A DNA stretch of 64,000 nt from Chitinispirillaceae bacterium (GCA_016932075.1 JAFGDP010000149.1:30613-94612), one strand, 5' to 3'. Shown: positions 17,558 through 26,449, numbered from the stretch's first letter. A program made the numbers and translations. Notes: generated by a model not told the origin, from the sequence alone.

Positions 17558-18523
17558 CTACCTTTCCGGCAGGCCGCACGTTAATAACGACTGGACGAAT
17601 TCCTGGTTTGTCATCGCGTCATCCCGTATCGCAGTCACACACAGGGCGACGACCGCGAGATCCCTTTTCAGGTCAGTCCACGAATAGCCGGCGTCAAAAA
17701 GATGACCGGCAAAAACAGGCAATCCCCGCACATTTTCCGAAACAACGGGAGAGAGTCCATGGTCCTCTGGCATCTCCTCATAGGGATCGATGCTCCTGCA
17801 GAAAGCAAGGGTATCATCGATAATCGCCTCGGCGCCTTTCCCCCTTTCCTGTATCTCATTTTCATGGCGGAGACAGAGAAAAAAGCTCTCGCGGATGTCG
17901 GAGATCTGCGGCTGGATTTCCACAAGCCGCGCGACGTCAAACGCATGTTTGAGCCGCTGCGCCTCTTTCCCCTTTCCCACGGGTATACCGAGCGTATTGG
18001 GCCCCAGTGTCAACAGCTTGTCGCCGATGATGCTTGCGGGCAGCGGCAATTCAACCTCGATGTCGCTCTCATAGAGCCTGCCGCAAACAATCCTCTTCTT
18101 TTCGGTTTTATACGGTGTCCGGCGGAGCTGGACATCAAGCATGATCGATGCTTCCGGCCTGTCGTCAATCTGCGGGTTAAAGTAAAGGTAGTAGCTCGCG
18201 ATCGGCAGCCAGGGTTTGGTCTTGTGCTGCCGTTTTTCCCAACGCACAAACACCCGGTGCTTTTTTACCAGGGAATCAATACAACCCTCAATGGTTTCGC
18301 GCGGCTCGTCTGTTGCAATATCGAGATCAATAGAAAACCGCTTCGGTTCAGGCAGAATAAGAAGCAGTGAATTGCCGCCCTTGAACTGGAAGGAAAGCCC
18401 GGCCTGCACCAGTTCTGCCGCAAGCTCAAGACAGTGTACCGCCTCTTCTGCGAGCACGGCCGGCGCATTCCGGCGATGCGCCTCAATATGGGACGGTGAA
18501 AAATAAAAGGATTTGTCCGCCAT
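17558..18523 (-). CDS. AbiEii/AbiGii-type nucleotidyltransferase (toxin-like), no AbiEi partner seen
   Basis: A 321-aa protein. The start at 18523 (MADKSFYFSPS) was chosen over the open frame to 18676, which runs into the next gene. At about residues 60-80 it shows the AbiEii nucleotidyltransferase signature: QFKGGNSLLLIL followed by RFSIDLDIAT (GG-N-S plus D-x-D metal site), and later LPASIIGDKLLTLGPNTLGIP and a conserved-looking lysine-rich stretch near KEAQRLKHAFDVARL. Members transfer nucleotides, and AbiEii toxins are neutralised by AbiEi. No AbiEi-like gene is adjacent; instead the gene heads a glycosyltransferase operon. A non-toxin housekeeping role is possible. Confidence 0.75.
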   Translation of the reverse strand: MADKSFYFSPSHIEAHRRNAPAVLAEEAVHCLELAAELVQAGLSFQFKGGNSLLLILPEPKRFSIDLDIATDEPRETIEGCIDSLVKKHRVFVRWEKRQHKTKPWLPIASYYLYFNPQIDDRPEASIMLDVQLRRTPYKTEKKRIVCGRLYESDIEVELPLPASIIGDKLLTLGPNTLGIPVGKGKEAQRLKHAFDVARLVEIQPQISDIRESFFLCLRHENEIQERGKGAEAIIDDTLAFCRSIDPYEEMPEDHGLSPVVSENVRGLPVFAGHLFDAGYSWTDLKRDLAVVALCVTAIRDDAMTNQEFVQSLLTCGLPER

Positions 18524-18624
18524 ATATTCCAGTATACCGTCTATCGCCCTGCGTTGCCAGTTCTTATGATTTATCCCCGTTGCTGCAACCCGATGCAAGG
18601 AGCGCGGATAGCGGCCTCCCTCCC

Positions 18625-19722
18625 CTATTCCACCTTTTCCAGCCGGTACCGGTCGTCCATCCCATTGCTCCTGCACCAGGCGAAAAGGGCTTCGCTCTTT
18701 GTTCCATGGATCGCGTCAAAGGGATTTCCCTTCAGATTGGCCGCATCCCGCTCCCCACGTCCCGCTGCGGACGCGCTTGCCACCATGTCCAGTGTTGCCC
18801 GGTCAAGGGCCGCAGGATTGGCAGAAACAAGGATGCCGACGTCCTGAACAATAGGCCTGTCATTGTAATCCCAGCAGTCGCAATCCGGAGAGATCGAAAG
18901 AGCAAAATTGATATAGCGTGCCTTTCCCTTGTACCGTGCATGAAGAGCCCCTGCATACGCAGCCACTTTTTTCAGAAGCGTTTCGCCATGTGATCCCCAT
19001 TTGACCCTCATGGCGCCGTAGTTGCATGCTGCAATGCATTGACCGCACCCGACACAGCGATCATAGTCAATAACGGCCTTCCCCGTTTTCATGACAATCG
19101 CATTTTTCGGGCAGCGGCGCACGCACTGGCCGCACGCGACGCAATGATCGAGCTTCTGCACCGGTTTTGAAAGCGAGTGGAGTTCGAGTTTTCCCGGCAC
19201 GGCGGCACCGCCCATTCCCAGGTTCTTAATGGCACCGCCAAACCCCATCTCGCAATGGCCCTTGAAGTGGGAGAGTACGATGAGTGCTTCCGCCTGGCAC
19301 AGGGCGCTGCCGATCTTTGCCCGTGCGGTTCTATTGCCGGAAATCTGCAATTCTTCATAATCAAGGCCACGAAGACCGTCGGCGACGATAAAAGGGGCCC
19401 CCGTGGTCGCCTCACAATAACCGTGCAGTGCCGCTGTCGCACGATGATCGACCGCATTGTGGCGCCCCCCGCTGTACAGGGTGTTGGTGTCGGTAAGAAA
19501 CGGCTTGCCCAAGCACCTCTTCACCTCGTTGACGACAAGACGGGCGTAATTATGATTGAGATAGGCAAGGTTGCCTTTTTCTCCAGCATGAACCTTGATC
19601 CCGACCAGGCCGTTCGCACGTATTGCACTCCCGCAATCGAGCCGCGCAAGCAAACGGTTGAACTTTTTTTCAAGCGAATTTCCCGGTGCGGCATGAAGAT
19701 CCATCCAGAACACGGTATCCAT
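18625..19722 (-). CDS. DUF362 protein with two 4Fe-4S ferredoxin motifs
   Basis: A 365-aa protein. The N-terminal and central part carries DUF362 features (LVGIKVHAGEKGN, LIVLSHFKGHCEMGFGGAIKNLGMG in pieces). At about residues 190-240 two ferredoxin-type clusters follow: CVACGQCVRRCPKNAI and CVGCGQCIAACNYGAM, each CxxCxxCxxxC. There is no export signal, so it is cytoplasmic. DUF362 iron-sulfur proteins are common in anaerobes but their reaction is not established. Runs upstream of, and in the same direction as, the AbiEii-like gene with about 100 bases between, so co-transcription is possible. Confidence 0.85.
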   Translation of the reverse strand: MDTVFWMDLHAAPGNSLEKKFNRLLARLDCGSAIRANGLVGIKVHAGEKGNLAYLNHNYARLVVNEVKRCLGKPFLTDTNTLYSGGRHNAVDHRATAALHGYCEATTGAPFIVADGLRGLDYEELQISGNRTARAKIGSALCQAEALIVLSHFKGHCEMGFGGAIKNLGMGGAAVPGKLELHSLSKPVQKLDHCVACGQCVRRCPKNAIVMKTGKAVIDYDRCVGCGQCIAACNYGAMRVKWGSHGETLLKKVAAYAGALHARYKGKARYINFALSISPDCDCWDYNDRPIVQDVGILVSANPAALDRATLDMVASASAAGRGERDAANLKGNPFDAIHGTKSEALFAWCRSNGMDDRYRLEKVE

Positions 19723-19909
19723 CAGCTCTCCTTAAAATGATGCATACATGCTTCCGGTTCAAAATATATCATAGATATGCATTACGGCAGCATTCCGGGT
19801 AGCTGTTTTTTAGCTTCCGCCACTGCATTTTCTTTATTCTTTGATTTATATTACCATCATCATCCCACAGGGAGGAATTTTCTATACCACCTGAATAAAG
19901 GAGGCTTCC

Positions 19910-20536
19910 GTGAAATGGACATCGTCGCGTATCATTCTTTTCCTTATGTTCGCTGCCATTCCCCTCTTCAGCGCGAAAGCACCCGTTAAAAAGGATATGA
20001 TTCTGACGACACTTGACGGAGTAGATCTCCTGTTGCGTGCCGACAACACCTGGGAAGTACAGGGCGGGAAAAATATCGATTTCGAAAAAGACTTCACCGT
20101 ACCCGTCAGCGGCGGCAAAATCGTGCTGATCTCCATGGACGGCACCTGGGGGTATGTCAAGGAAGAAATTCAGGATGAAGAAGTATTGGTGCCGGCGACG
20201 TCGATCAGCGGCAAGGGTCATGCCGTATCAAAGGATGTCGCGGTAGCCTCCGCCAAGGCTGAAAAACAGGCGCTCGACCAGGTGAATACCCGGATGAAAC
20301 GGGCGCTTTCAAAGCTCAAGATAGACCAAAAAAAAATGGCTGACTGCGTCCGGCGCGTCGAAAAGGATGTCGATAAAAAAGATGTGTTCAAAAAGGGCGT
20401 CGGCTGGGATGTTTCCATCGTCATCAATCTCGATCGCGGGAGTATTCTGGCAGTTGCCGACTGTTCAATGATACGTAAAAACGACAGCACTGCCGCTCCG
20501 GCCGCAAAACCCGGAGACAGCAATCAGGTAAAATAA
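19910..20536 (+). CDS. secreted protein, LPP20-like, unknown function
   Basis: A 208-aa protein with a signal peptide (residues 1-22, IILFLMFAAIPLFSAKA). Two short SH3-like strands recur, LLLRADNTWEV and VLISMDGTWGYV, the kind of 'DGTWEY' motif seen in small periplasmic proteins. Residues 90-200 (GKGHAVSKDVAVASAKAEKQ … WDVSIVINLDRGSIL) resemble an LPP20-like domain. AAGGAGG lies just upstream of the start. It is followed after 45 bases by the ParA-like gene and may be co-transcribed with it. Function unknown. Confidence 0.7.
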   Translation: MKWTSSRIILFLMFAAIPLFSAKAPVKKDMILTTLDGVDLLLRADNTWEVQGGKNIDFEKDFTVPVSGGKIVLISMDGTWGYVKEEIQDEEVLVPATSISGKGHAVSKDVAVASAKAEKQALDQVNTRMKRALSKLKIDQKKMADCVRRVEKDVDKKDVFKKGVGWDVSIVINLDRGSILAVADCSMIRKNDSTAAPAAKPGDSNQVK

Positions 20537-20581
20537 CAGGAAAACCTGTCTGTCGCGCACAACGACAATTAATGTCAGCGT

Positions 20582-21436
20582 ATGAAAATTATTTCTGTCC
20601 TCAACCATAAAGGCGGGGTTGGTAAAACCACCTTCACCGGAAGCACGTCGCAGGCGCTCGCGCTCATCGGCTTCAGGGTTTTAGCGGTTGATAACGACAG
20701 CCAGCACAACCTCTCTTCACTTCTCGGCGTTGGAGTGAAATACCCCGGTATCCGCGACGTATATACTGCCTCCAACCACAATGCCCCTGAACAGCTGGTC
20801 CGGTCCATCCGTAAAACCGAACTCAACGGCCTGCATATCGTCACCTCCTGCCGCGACCTCTGCGAAGCTGACGTGGCCGATATCCTGTCGCTCAAGACCG
20901 CCCTTGCCGCATGCAGGCTTGAACGGTTCTATGATTTCATCCTTATCGACAACGGCCCCGGAATGGACCGGCTGCAGGGTGCATCGGTCAATGCCAGCGA
21001 TGAGCTGTTTGTCCCCACCGAATTGTGCCAGTTCGCCATCGACGGCCTTGTTGAAATGGAGCAGACCCTCAGACAGCGCTATCCGCAGGCGTGTCCCATA
21101 ACGTACATCATACCCAATTTTGTCAGAAACACCAAGCGACACGCTTCCTTTATAGCGGCACTCCATTCGCTGTTTCCGGAAAAGGTGACCGAAACAACCA
21201 TTCCGGTGGACGCGGTGTTCGATGAGGTGATAACCAGCGGAAAGATTCTTTTCCTGCACCGGCTTTACTCAAAAGGCGCCGCGTATTATCTTAAGCTCGT
21301 GCACGAACTGTTCCAGCTTGATGAAGACAGGATGTGGGAAATGGTAGTGGAAAAACGGCGCGAACGCATCCGGGACGAGGCACGCGCCCGTTTTTTTGAA
21401 AAACAAGGAAACGAGGCACCACATGAAGCAGTCTAG
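20582..21436 (+). CDS. ParA/MinD-family (AAA-like) P-loop ATPase
   Basis: A 284-aa protein with the deviant Walker A box NHKGGVGKTT at residues 8-17, the switch region LAVDNDSQHNLSSLLG (family consensus DxDPQgN) and Walker B-like FILIDNGPGM. ParA-family ATPases dimerise on ATP and position cargo on the nucleoid or membrane. No parB or parS-like repeats are next to it, so chromosome partition is unlikely to be its role. The last ~35 residues are highly charged and helical. A 14-base overlap links it to the following small membrane protein, which is the best candidate partner. Confidence 0.88.
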   Translation: MKIISVLNHKGGVGKTTFTGSTSQALALIGFRVLAVDNDSQHNLSSLLGVGVKYPGIRDVYTASNHNAPEQLVRSIRKTELNGLHIVTSCRDLCEADVADILSLKTALAACRLERFYDFILIDNGPGMDRLQGASVNASDELFVPTELCQFAIDGLVEMEQTLRQRYPQACPITYIIPNFVRNTKRHASFIAALHSLFPEKVTETTIPVDAVFDEVITSGKILFLHRLYSKGAAYYLKLVHELFQLDEDRMWEMVVEKRRERIRDEARARFFEKQGNEAPHEAV

Positions 21437-21695
21437 GGGCGAGGCGGCATTCGAATCAGTCGATGAGGTGCTGGCCGAAAAAATTGTCCATACCTCCCGG
21501 AACCGCGCCAAAAGCCCCTCTGACCGGACCGCTCCCTCTTCCCCGTCCCGTTCTGCAGACGCCCCGTCACCGGACAACCCCGCCGCGGTGAAAAAGAAAA
21601 ACGGGATGAGGCTCATCATCGGGATGTGTGCCGGTATTCTGCTTCTCGTGATGGGAATCATGTGTTTCAACAGATGTAAAGACAAACGCACATAA
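21423..21695 (+). CDS. small tail-anchored membrane protein downstream of the ParA-like ATPase
   Basis: A 90-aa protein starting at the ATG at 21423 inside the ParA 3' end, with GAGG upstream. The first ~60 residues are hydrophilic and Ser/Pro-rich (KSPSDRTAPSSPSRSADAPSP). A membrane helix near the C-terminus (MRLIIGMCAGILLLVMGIMC) is followed by a short basic tail, so the bulk faces the cytoplasm. It could tether the ParA-like ATPase to the membrane; this is inferred only from the overlap and topology. I recognise no family. Confidence 0.65.
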   Translation: MKQSRGEAAFESVDEVLAEKIVHTSRNRAKSPSDRTAPSSPSRSADAPSPDNPAAVKKKNGMRLIIGMCAGILLLVMGIMCFNRCKDKRT

Positions 21696-21698
21696 AAT

Positions 21699-21764
21699 CC
21701 TTTGTTTCCCGTCCTCTGCGGAATCCCCGCCGTTATTCAGGGGTCCGCAGGGGAACAAACAAGG
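21699..21764 (+). promoter_or_regulatory. long imperfect stem-loop before the lsrF-like operon
   Basis: Nested complementary arms: TTTGTT (21701-21706) with AACAAA (21754-21759), CCTCTGCGGA (21713-21722) with TCCGCAGGGG (21744-21753, one G-U pair), and CCCC (21725-21728) with GGGG (21740-21743). It ends about 30 bases before the ATG at 21793 and about 15 bases before the AAGGAG ribosome-binding site. No U-tract follows, so it is not a simple terminator; a processing site, attenuator or 3' end stabiliser of the ParA transcript are possible. Confidence 0.5.
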
Positions 21765-21792
21765 AGTGCATTTACAATAAGGAGTATTTTTT

Positions 21793-22680
21793 ATGCCCGA
21801 AGCTGATGTCTCTAAAAAAGAAAAAAAATTCTACGCCGACGTTCCCCAGAAAAACGAGCTTTTTTTCCTGAAAGGTTCGAACAACTATGACTGGGGCATG
21901 AAGAACCGCCTCGCCCGCATTTTCAATCCCGTGTCGGGCAGGACCGTCATGCTCGCGTTCGATCACGGCTATTTTCAGGGGCCCACGACCGGGCTTGAGC
22001 GGATTGACGTAACCATACTGCCGCTCGCCCGGCAGGCGGACGCGCTCATGCTCACGCGCGGCATCCTGCGGACCGTGATTCCCCCGTCGACGCAGAAGGC
22101 CGTGGTCATGCGCGCCAGCGGCGGTCCGAGCATCCTGAAAGAGCTTTCAAACGAGCAAATTGCCGTTGACATGGAAGACGCAGTCCGCATGAATGTTTCC
22201 GCCGTGGCGGTCCAGGTGTATATCGGCGGCGAGTATGAAACGCAGACGGTGAACAACCTCACCCGGCTTGTTGACGCCGGCATGCGTGCCGGTGTCCCGG
22301 TGCTCGGCGTGACCGCCGTCGGCAAAGACCTGGTGCGCGACGCGCAATACATCCGGCTGGCGGCACGCATCTGCGCGGAGCTCGGAGCTGCTTTTGTCAA
22401 GACCTATTATGTGCAGGAAAACTTCGATACCGTGACATCCTCCTGCCCCGTGCCAATCGTGATCGCAGGCGGCAAAAAGCTTCCGGAGCAGGACGCCCTC
22501 GCCATGGCATACAACGCCCTTGAGCAGGGAGCCCTTGGCGTCGATATGGGAAGAAATATTTTCCAGTCCGATGTTCCGGAGGCAATGCTGCAAGCGGTGC
22601 GCATGGTCGTGCACGAGGGCATGAAACCCAAACATGCGTTCGAACTCTACCAGACGCTCAAAAATACTACGCAGCAATGA
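21793..22680 (+). CDS. lsrF: LsrF-like DhnA-family aldolase/thiolase
   Basis: A 295-aa (beta/alpha)8 enzyme. It matches my memory of E. coli LsrF along its whole length, e.g. [24 protein letters not shown] (here split), [41 protein letters not shown] and [12 protein letters not shown]. LsrF transfers an acetyl group from 3-hydroxy-5-phosphonooxypentane-2,4-dione to CoA in autoinducer-2 breakdown. The catalytic Schiff-base lysine is likely the one in FVKTYYV. No LsrK, LsrR or LsrABCD genes are near, so the true substrate here may be another phosphorylated sugar. Overlaps the next gene by ATGA. Confidence 0.85.
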   Translation: MPEADVSKKEKKFYADVPQKNELFFLKGSNNYDWGMKNRLARIFNPVSGRTVMLAFDHGYFQGPTTGLERIDVTILPLARQADALMLTRGILRTVIPPSTQKAVVMRASGGPSILKELSNEQIAVDMEDAVRMNVSAVAVQVYIGGEYETQTVNNLTRLVDAGMRAGVPVLGVTAVGKDLVRDAQYIRLAARICAELGAAFVKTYYVQENFDTVTSSCPVPIVIAGGKKLPEQDALAMAYNALEQGALGVDMGRNIFQSDVPEAMLQAVRMVVHEGMKPKHAFELYQTLKNTTQQ

Positions 22681-23393
22681 CACCGCCCCCGCTCGCAGAT
22701 CTTTTAACTTCAGCGCCTCCGCAGATCAGCGCCGGCATGATAAGCGCCAATCTCATGAATCTCACCGAGGACGTGCGGGTGCTTGCCGACGCGGGCGTCC
22801 ATCTCCTGCATTTTGACGTTATGGACGGCTGCTTCTGCCCGGCGCTCACTGCTGGTCCTTTTTTCGTCAACGGCATCAAGACGAAGCAGTATAAGGACGT
22901 TCATCTCATGGTCGCCGATCCGCTGCCGCTTATCCCGGAATTCGCCGCTGCGGGCGCGGACATCATCACGGTCCATGTGGAATCGGGCCGCTATCCGCAC
23001 CGAGCCCTGCAATGTATCGGTGAACAAAAAAATGGAAATGATCCGTCACGTCCGATTCTGCGTGGCATCGCGCTCAATCCCGGAACACCGCTCGCGCAGC
23101 TTGAACCGCTTATCGATCTGGCGGACCTCATTGTCGTCCTTGCCGTGAATCCCGGATTTTCCGGGCAACGGTTCGATGAGTCGATCTGCCGCAAATTCAA
23201 GACGCTCACGGCAATGCTTTCGAACCGTGAGCGCAAGCCGTTTCTTGAAATTGACGGCGGCATTACGAAGAGCACTGTCGAAGCGGCAGCCGCTCTCAAA
23301 CCCCATTGCATCGTCACCGGCAGTGCGCTGTTCGAAAACGGCAGGATACGGGAAAACGTTATTGCTCTTCAGTCGGTATTGGACAAAGGATAA
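22677..23393 (+). CDS. ribulose-phosphate 3-epimerase family protein (LsrE/AlsE-like)
   Basis: A 238-aa TIM-barrel protein. Epimerase landmarks are present: [17 protein letters not shown] (metal and acid/base residues), [21 protein letters not shown] and [11 protein letters not shown]. The family inverts C3 of ketose phosphates such as ribulose-5-P or allulose-6-P; LsrE of the Salmonella lsr operon belongs to it. The first motifs differ from housekeeping Rpe (CFCPALT in place of the usual FVPNLT), which with the operon context favours a dedicated catabolic role. Translationally coupled to the LsrF-like gene. Confidence 0.87.
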   Translation: MTPPPLADLLTSAPPQISAGMISANLMNLTEDVRVLADAGVHLLHFDVMDGCFCPALTAGPFFVNGIKTKQYKDVHLMVADPLPLIPEFAAAGADIITVHVESGRYPHRALQCIGEQKNGNDPSRPILRGIALNPGTPLAQLEPLIDLADLIVVLAVNPGFSGQRFDESICRKFKTLTAMLSNRERKPFLEIDGGITKSTVEAAAALKPHCIVTGSALFENGRIRENVIALQSVLDKG

Positions 23394-23398
23394 CAGGT

Positions 23399-25516
23399 AT
23401 GCAGAACCGCTGGTCAGCACAGGAGTGCGCCGATGTGGTTGCCGCATGCGGAAAGGATGTTCCTCCGCAGCTCGCGGAACAGGTGTACGCCACGCGTCTT
23501 CTGGGCGCTGAAGTTGACCTGGTGCTGCATGGCGGCGGCAACACGTCGCTCAAGCACCATACCACCGACCTCCTGGGCCAGAAACACAGTACGCTTTCAA
23601 TCAAAGCGTCCGGCGCTTCAATGATGCATGCACAGCCACATGATTTCGTGCCGCTTGATACGGACCGCCTGAACCTGCTGCGTAAACACCCGAAGCTCGA
23701 TGACGACACCATGGCCGCTTTTTTCGGCACTGCAGCCGTGCGCCCTCATGCCTGCCGGCCTTCTATTGAAACGCTGCTGCACCTGTACCTGCCTTTTGCC
23801 TTTGTCGACCACACGCATCCTGCCGCGATCCTTGCTCTCACCAACCGCCATGATGCAGCACCATGCTTGCGTGAGGCGTTCGGCACCTCGGTTGCGGTCA
23901 TTCCCTACGCCCGCGCGGGCTTTGAATGCGCTGCGGCTGCCGCTGAAGCGCTGCGAGTGCATCCGGCAAGCGCCGGGCTTATTATCATGCACCATGGGCT
24001 CGTGACATGGGGCGCAACGGCAAAGGAAGCATACGACGCAAGCATCAAGCTGGTGACGCTTGCCCAGACCTATCTTGCCGGGAAAAAAATCCGGTCCGTT
24101 TCGAAAGCGGCAACCGTTCCCACCGTCGAACAGGCTCAGGAATGGTATACTTCTATCGCACCGATCGTGCGGGGTTGCCTTTCACCTACCACCGGCGACA
24201 GCGATGCTCCGTATCAAAAAATATCGCTTCACCATGCGGTAAGCGATGCGCTCCTGACTCTGCTCGCCACAAAGGAAGCAAGGGAGCTTGTCACCTCAAC
24301 GCCCGTCACCCCCGACTATCTCATCAGGGTGCGACGGAAGCCGCTTTTTATTGAATCTCCTGCGTGCGATGATCCACAGGCCTTGCGGCGGCAGATCGTG
24401 TCTGCACGGGAACGTTATAAAGAGGAGTACCGCACCTATCTGAATCAAACGTCCCCGGAACAAATGCCTCCCGTTGAACTTGATGAGCTGTATCCCAAGA
24501 TTGTACTCCTGCCCGGCATCGGCGCCATATGCCTGGGAGCCTCTGCAAAAGAGGCGGCACAAGCAGCTGATATCGCGCTCCAGGGGATCACCATCAAGCA
24601 TACTATCCATGAAACCGGCGGCACCTATGCCGACCTTTCCGACGAACACGCTTTTGATATGGAGTTCCGGTCGTATCAACGGGCCAAGATATCCGGAGAA
24701 AAAATCCGTCCCCCGCGCGATTCGATCGTGTTCATCACCGGCGCGGCCGGCGCCATTGGCGCGGGTCTGAGCGCGGCGCTCCTGGAAGCAGGCTGTCATG
24801 TTGCCGTTTCCGATCTCCCCGGCCCAGAGCTTGACAAAATGGGAGAAGAACTGCGCCGAGTATTCGGCAGCCACTGCGTACATGCAACCGCAATGGATGT
24901 CACTGATCCGAATTCGGTGGCCTCAGGTTTCAGAAGCGTTATCGCGCATTTCGGCGGGCTTGACGCGCTCGTGGTGAATGCGGGGATCGCCCATGTGTCG
25001 CCCCTGGCCGACATGGATATCAAAGCGTTCAGGAAGCTCGAACGGGTAAATGTCGAGGGTACCCTCCTCACCATAAAGCAGGCGGCAGCGGTATTCGAGC
25101 AGCAGAACACCGGCGGCGACATCGTCCTGATTTCGACAAAAAACGTGTTCGCGCCAGGCGCATCGTTCGGCGCGTACAGCGCAACAAAGGCCGCTGCGCA
25201 TCAGCTTGGCCGGATTGCAAGCCTGGAACTGGCCCCCTTAGGCGTGCGCGTCAACATGGTCGCCCCCGATGCGGTATTTTCGCACGGCCACTATAAATCA
25301 GGTCTCTGGGCCACGGTCGGGCCTGGTCGCATGCGCAGCCGGGGATTGGATGAAGCCGGTCTTGAGGAGTACTACCGGAAACGCAACCTGCTTAAAGCGA
25401 AAGTGACGGCCCGGCATGTCGCTTCCGCCGTTCTTTTCTTTCTCTCCCATCAAACGCCCACGACCGGAGCAACTATTCCGGTGGACGGAGGCCTGCCGGA
25501 TTCAACCCCGCGGTAA
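23399..25516 (+). CDS. bifunctional class II aldolase / short-chain dehydrogenase (RhaE/YuxG-like)
   Basis: A 705-aa fusion. The N-terminal ~430 residues are a class II (zinc) aldolase domain with LHGGGNTSLK, the histidine pair HTHPAAILALT and MHHGLVTWGATAKEAY. The C-terminal ~260 residues are an SDR domain with the cofactor loop FITGAAGAIGAGL, VVNAGIAHVSP, a catalytic serine in VLISTKNV, YxxxK in YSATKAA, and a terminal TGATIPVDGG. Similar fusions cleave rhamnulose-1-phosphate or related substrates and oxidise the lactaldehyde formed. The start at 23399 has AAAGGA upstream; the frame is open to 23306 but that overlaps the epimerase. Last gene of the three-gene operon. Confidence 0.9.
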   Translation: MQNRWSAQECADVVAACGKDVPPQLAEQVYATRLLGAEVDLVLHGGGNTSLKHHTTDLLGQKHSTLSIKASGASMMHAQPHDFVPLDTDRLNLLRKHPKLDDDTMAAFFGTAAVRPHACRPSIETLLHLYLPFAFVDHTHPAAILALTNRHDAAPCLREAFGTSVAVIPYARAGFECAAAAAEALRVHPASAGLIIMHHGLVTWGATAKEAYDASIKLVTLAQTYLAGKKIRSVSKAATVPTVEQAQEWYTSIAPIVRGCLSPTTGDSDAPYQKISLHHAVSDALLTLLATKEARELVTSTPVTPDYLIRVRRKPLFIESPACDDPQALRRQIVSARERYKEEYRTYLNQTSPEQMPPVELDELYPKIVLLPGIGAICLGASAKEAAQAADIALQGITIKHTIHETGGTYADLSDEHAFDMEFRSYQRAKISGEKIRPPRDSIVFITGAAGAIGAGLSAALLEAGCHVAVSDLPGPELDKMGEELRRVFGSHCVHATAMDVTDPNSVASGFRSVIAHFGGLDALVVNAGIAHVSPLADMDIKAFRKLERVNVEGTLLTIKQAAAVFEQQNTGGDIVLISTKNVFAPGASFGAYSATKAAAHQLGRIASLELAPLGVRVNMVAPDAVFSHGHYKSGLWATVGPGRMRSRGLDEAGLEEYYRKRNLLKAKVTARHVASAVLFFLSHQTPTTGATIPVDGGLPDSTPR

Positions 25517-25542
25517 CGTTATTCAACGGCACTATGGAGGTG

Positions 25543-25914
25543 CTATCCGGTATCGGTGGTGCTTCCTTCCAATTCCCTGAGTCGTTTGATAATTATGCGG
25601 ACCAGATTGTTTCTGTTTTGCTCGTCAATGCCAAGAAACTGAATGCCGGTGTTTCCGGCCGGTGCCTCGGATGTCTTGGAGCGCGACCATGCAACGGAAA
25701 ATTTAGCGGAAAAGAGCAGCTGGCCATTCTCCTGCTGATAGGTCATCCTCACCATACCGCTTGATTTTGGAGCAACCACACCGGGAACAGAGAGTCCCAT
25801 GCCTCCCATACTGATATTCAGGCACGTGGCTTCCACCGCCGGTTCATCGTTCACCTGAATAACAACCGGCGCCTCTATCGGAACACGGTAATGTTCCCGC
25901 TGAACAAACGACAT
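25543..25914 (-). CDS. PilZ-domain protein (cyclic-di-GMP receptor candidate)
   Basis: A 123-aa single-domain protein. The c-di-GMP signature is in place: a REHYR motif near residues 6-10 (RxxxR) and NISMGGMGL about 28 residues later (N/DxSxxG), followed by a beta-barrel pattern (GMVRMTYQ … FSAKFSVAWSRSK … TGIQFLGID). It converges with the aldolase gene, with 26 bases between, and is not in an obvious operon. Two other c-di-GMP-type domains in this window (27744-26593 N-terminus and 50432-51400) are degenerate GGDEF modules. Confidence 0.88.
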   Translation of the reverse strand: MSFVQREHYRVPIEAPVVIQVNDEPAVEATCLNISMGGMGLSVPGVVAPKSSGMVRMTYQQENGQLLFSAKFSVAWSRSKTSEAPAGNTGIQFLGIDEQNRNNLVRIIIKRLRELEGSTTDTG

Positions 25915-26139
25915 CGACGATCTGTTTCCCTTGCTGCCGCTTCCCCCTGAATCGGTGCTATATTATACAACAAATTTTCGACTTTGTCAGGTATCTTCTT
26001 TTAACCTTGTTAATAATCAAAGAATTACCGCTCATGGAAAGACGGTTTTATCCTCTTCACAACGATGTGCGAACCTTACCTTCCTGCCAAGCTCCTTGCC
26101 CGTATCACCGTAACCCATGTATTTTATGGAACAATTGCT

Positions 26140-26215
26140 TGGGGTGTAGTTCAACTGGCAGAACACCAGACTCTGGATCTGGGCGTTTGAGGTTCAAGTC
26201 CTCACACCCCAGCCA
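26140..26215 (+). tRNA. tRNA-Gln (CUG)
   Basis: Full cloverleaf: acceptor TGGGGTG pairs with CACCCCA (26205-26211), D arm GTTC…GAAC, anticodon stem CCAGA/TCTGG around loop CTCTGGA with anticodon CTG at 26173-26175, T arm TGAGGTTCAAGTCCTCA. Discriminator G and an encoded CCA end it at 26215. Confidence 0.95.
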
Positions 26216-26217
26216 TT

Positions 26218-26360
26218 TCAATTGCGGATTGTAGAATGCGGAGTGCAGAATAGAAAGCAAAACAATCCCTTTGAAGAGGCGATAAAACAAGTTTAATAGG
26301 ATGATACCGGAAACGGATAGTGACTTTCAATCCGCATTCTGCAATCATCAATCCGCAATT
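26218..26360. repeat. palindromic intergenic repeat, copy A (between the two tRNAs)
   Basis: A left arm from 26220 (ATTGCGGATTGTAGAATGCG…) is the inverse complement of a right arm at 26325-26360 (TTTCAATCCGCATTCTGCAA…) with a few mismatches, around an unrelated 70-base centre. Copy B at 42499-42594 has very similar arms. No transposase is encoded. It looks like a MITE-type or hairpin repeat family; target-site duplications are not clear. Confidence 0.65.
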
Positions 26361-26370
26361 TTTTGTTTAA

Positions 26371-26445
26371 GGCGCTATCGTCTAGGGGTCAGGACGGGTG
26401 GTTCTCAGCCATCAAACCGGGGTTCGATTCCCCGTAGCGCTACCA
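26371..26445 (+). tRNA. tRNA-Glu (CUC)
   Basis: Cloverleaf: acceptor GGCGCTA pairs with TAGCGCT (outermost pair G-U), D arm GTCTAGGGGTCAGGAC, anticodon stem GGTGG/CCATC around loop TTCTCAG with anticodon CTC, T arm CGGGGTTCGATTCCCCG. An encoded CCA closes it. Confidence 0.94.
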
Positions 26446-26449
26446 CATC

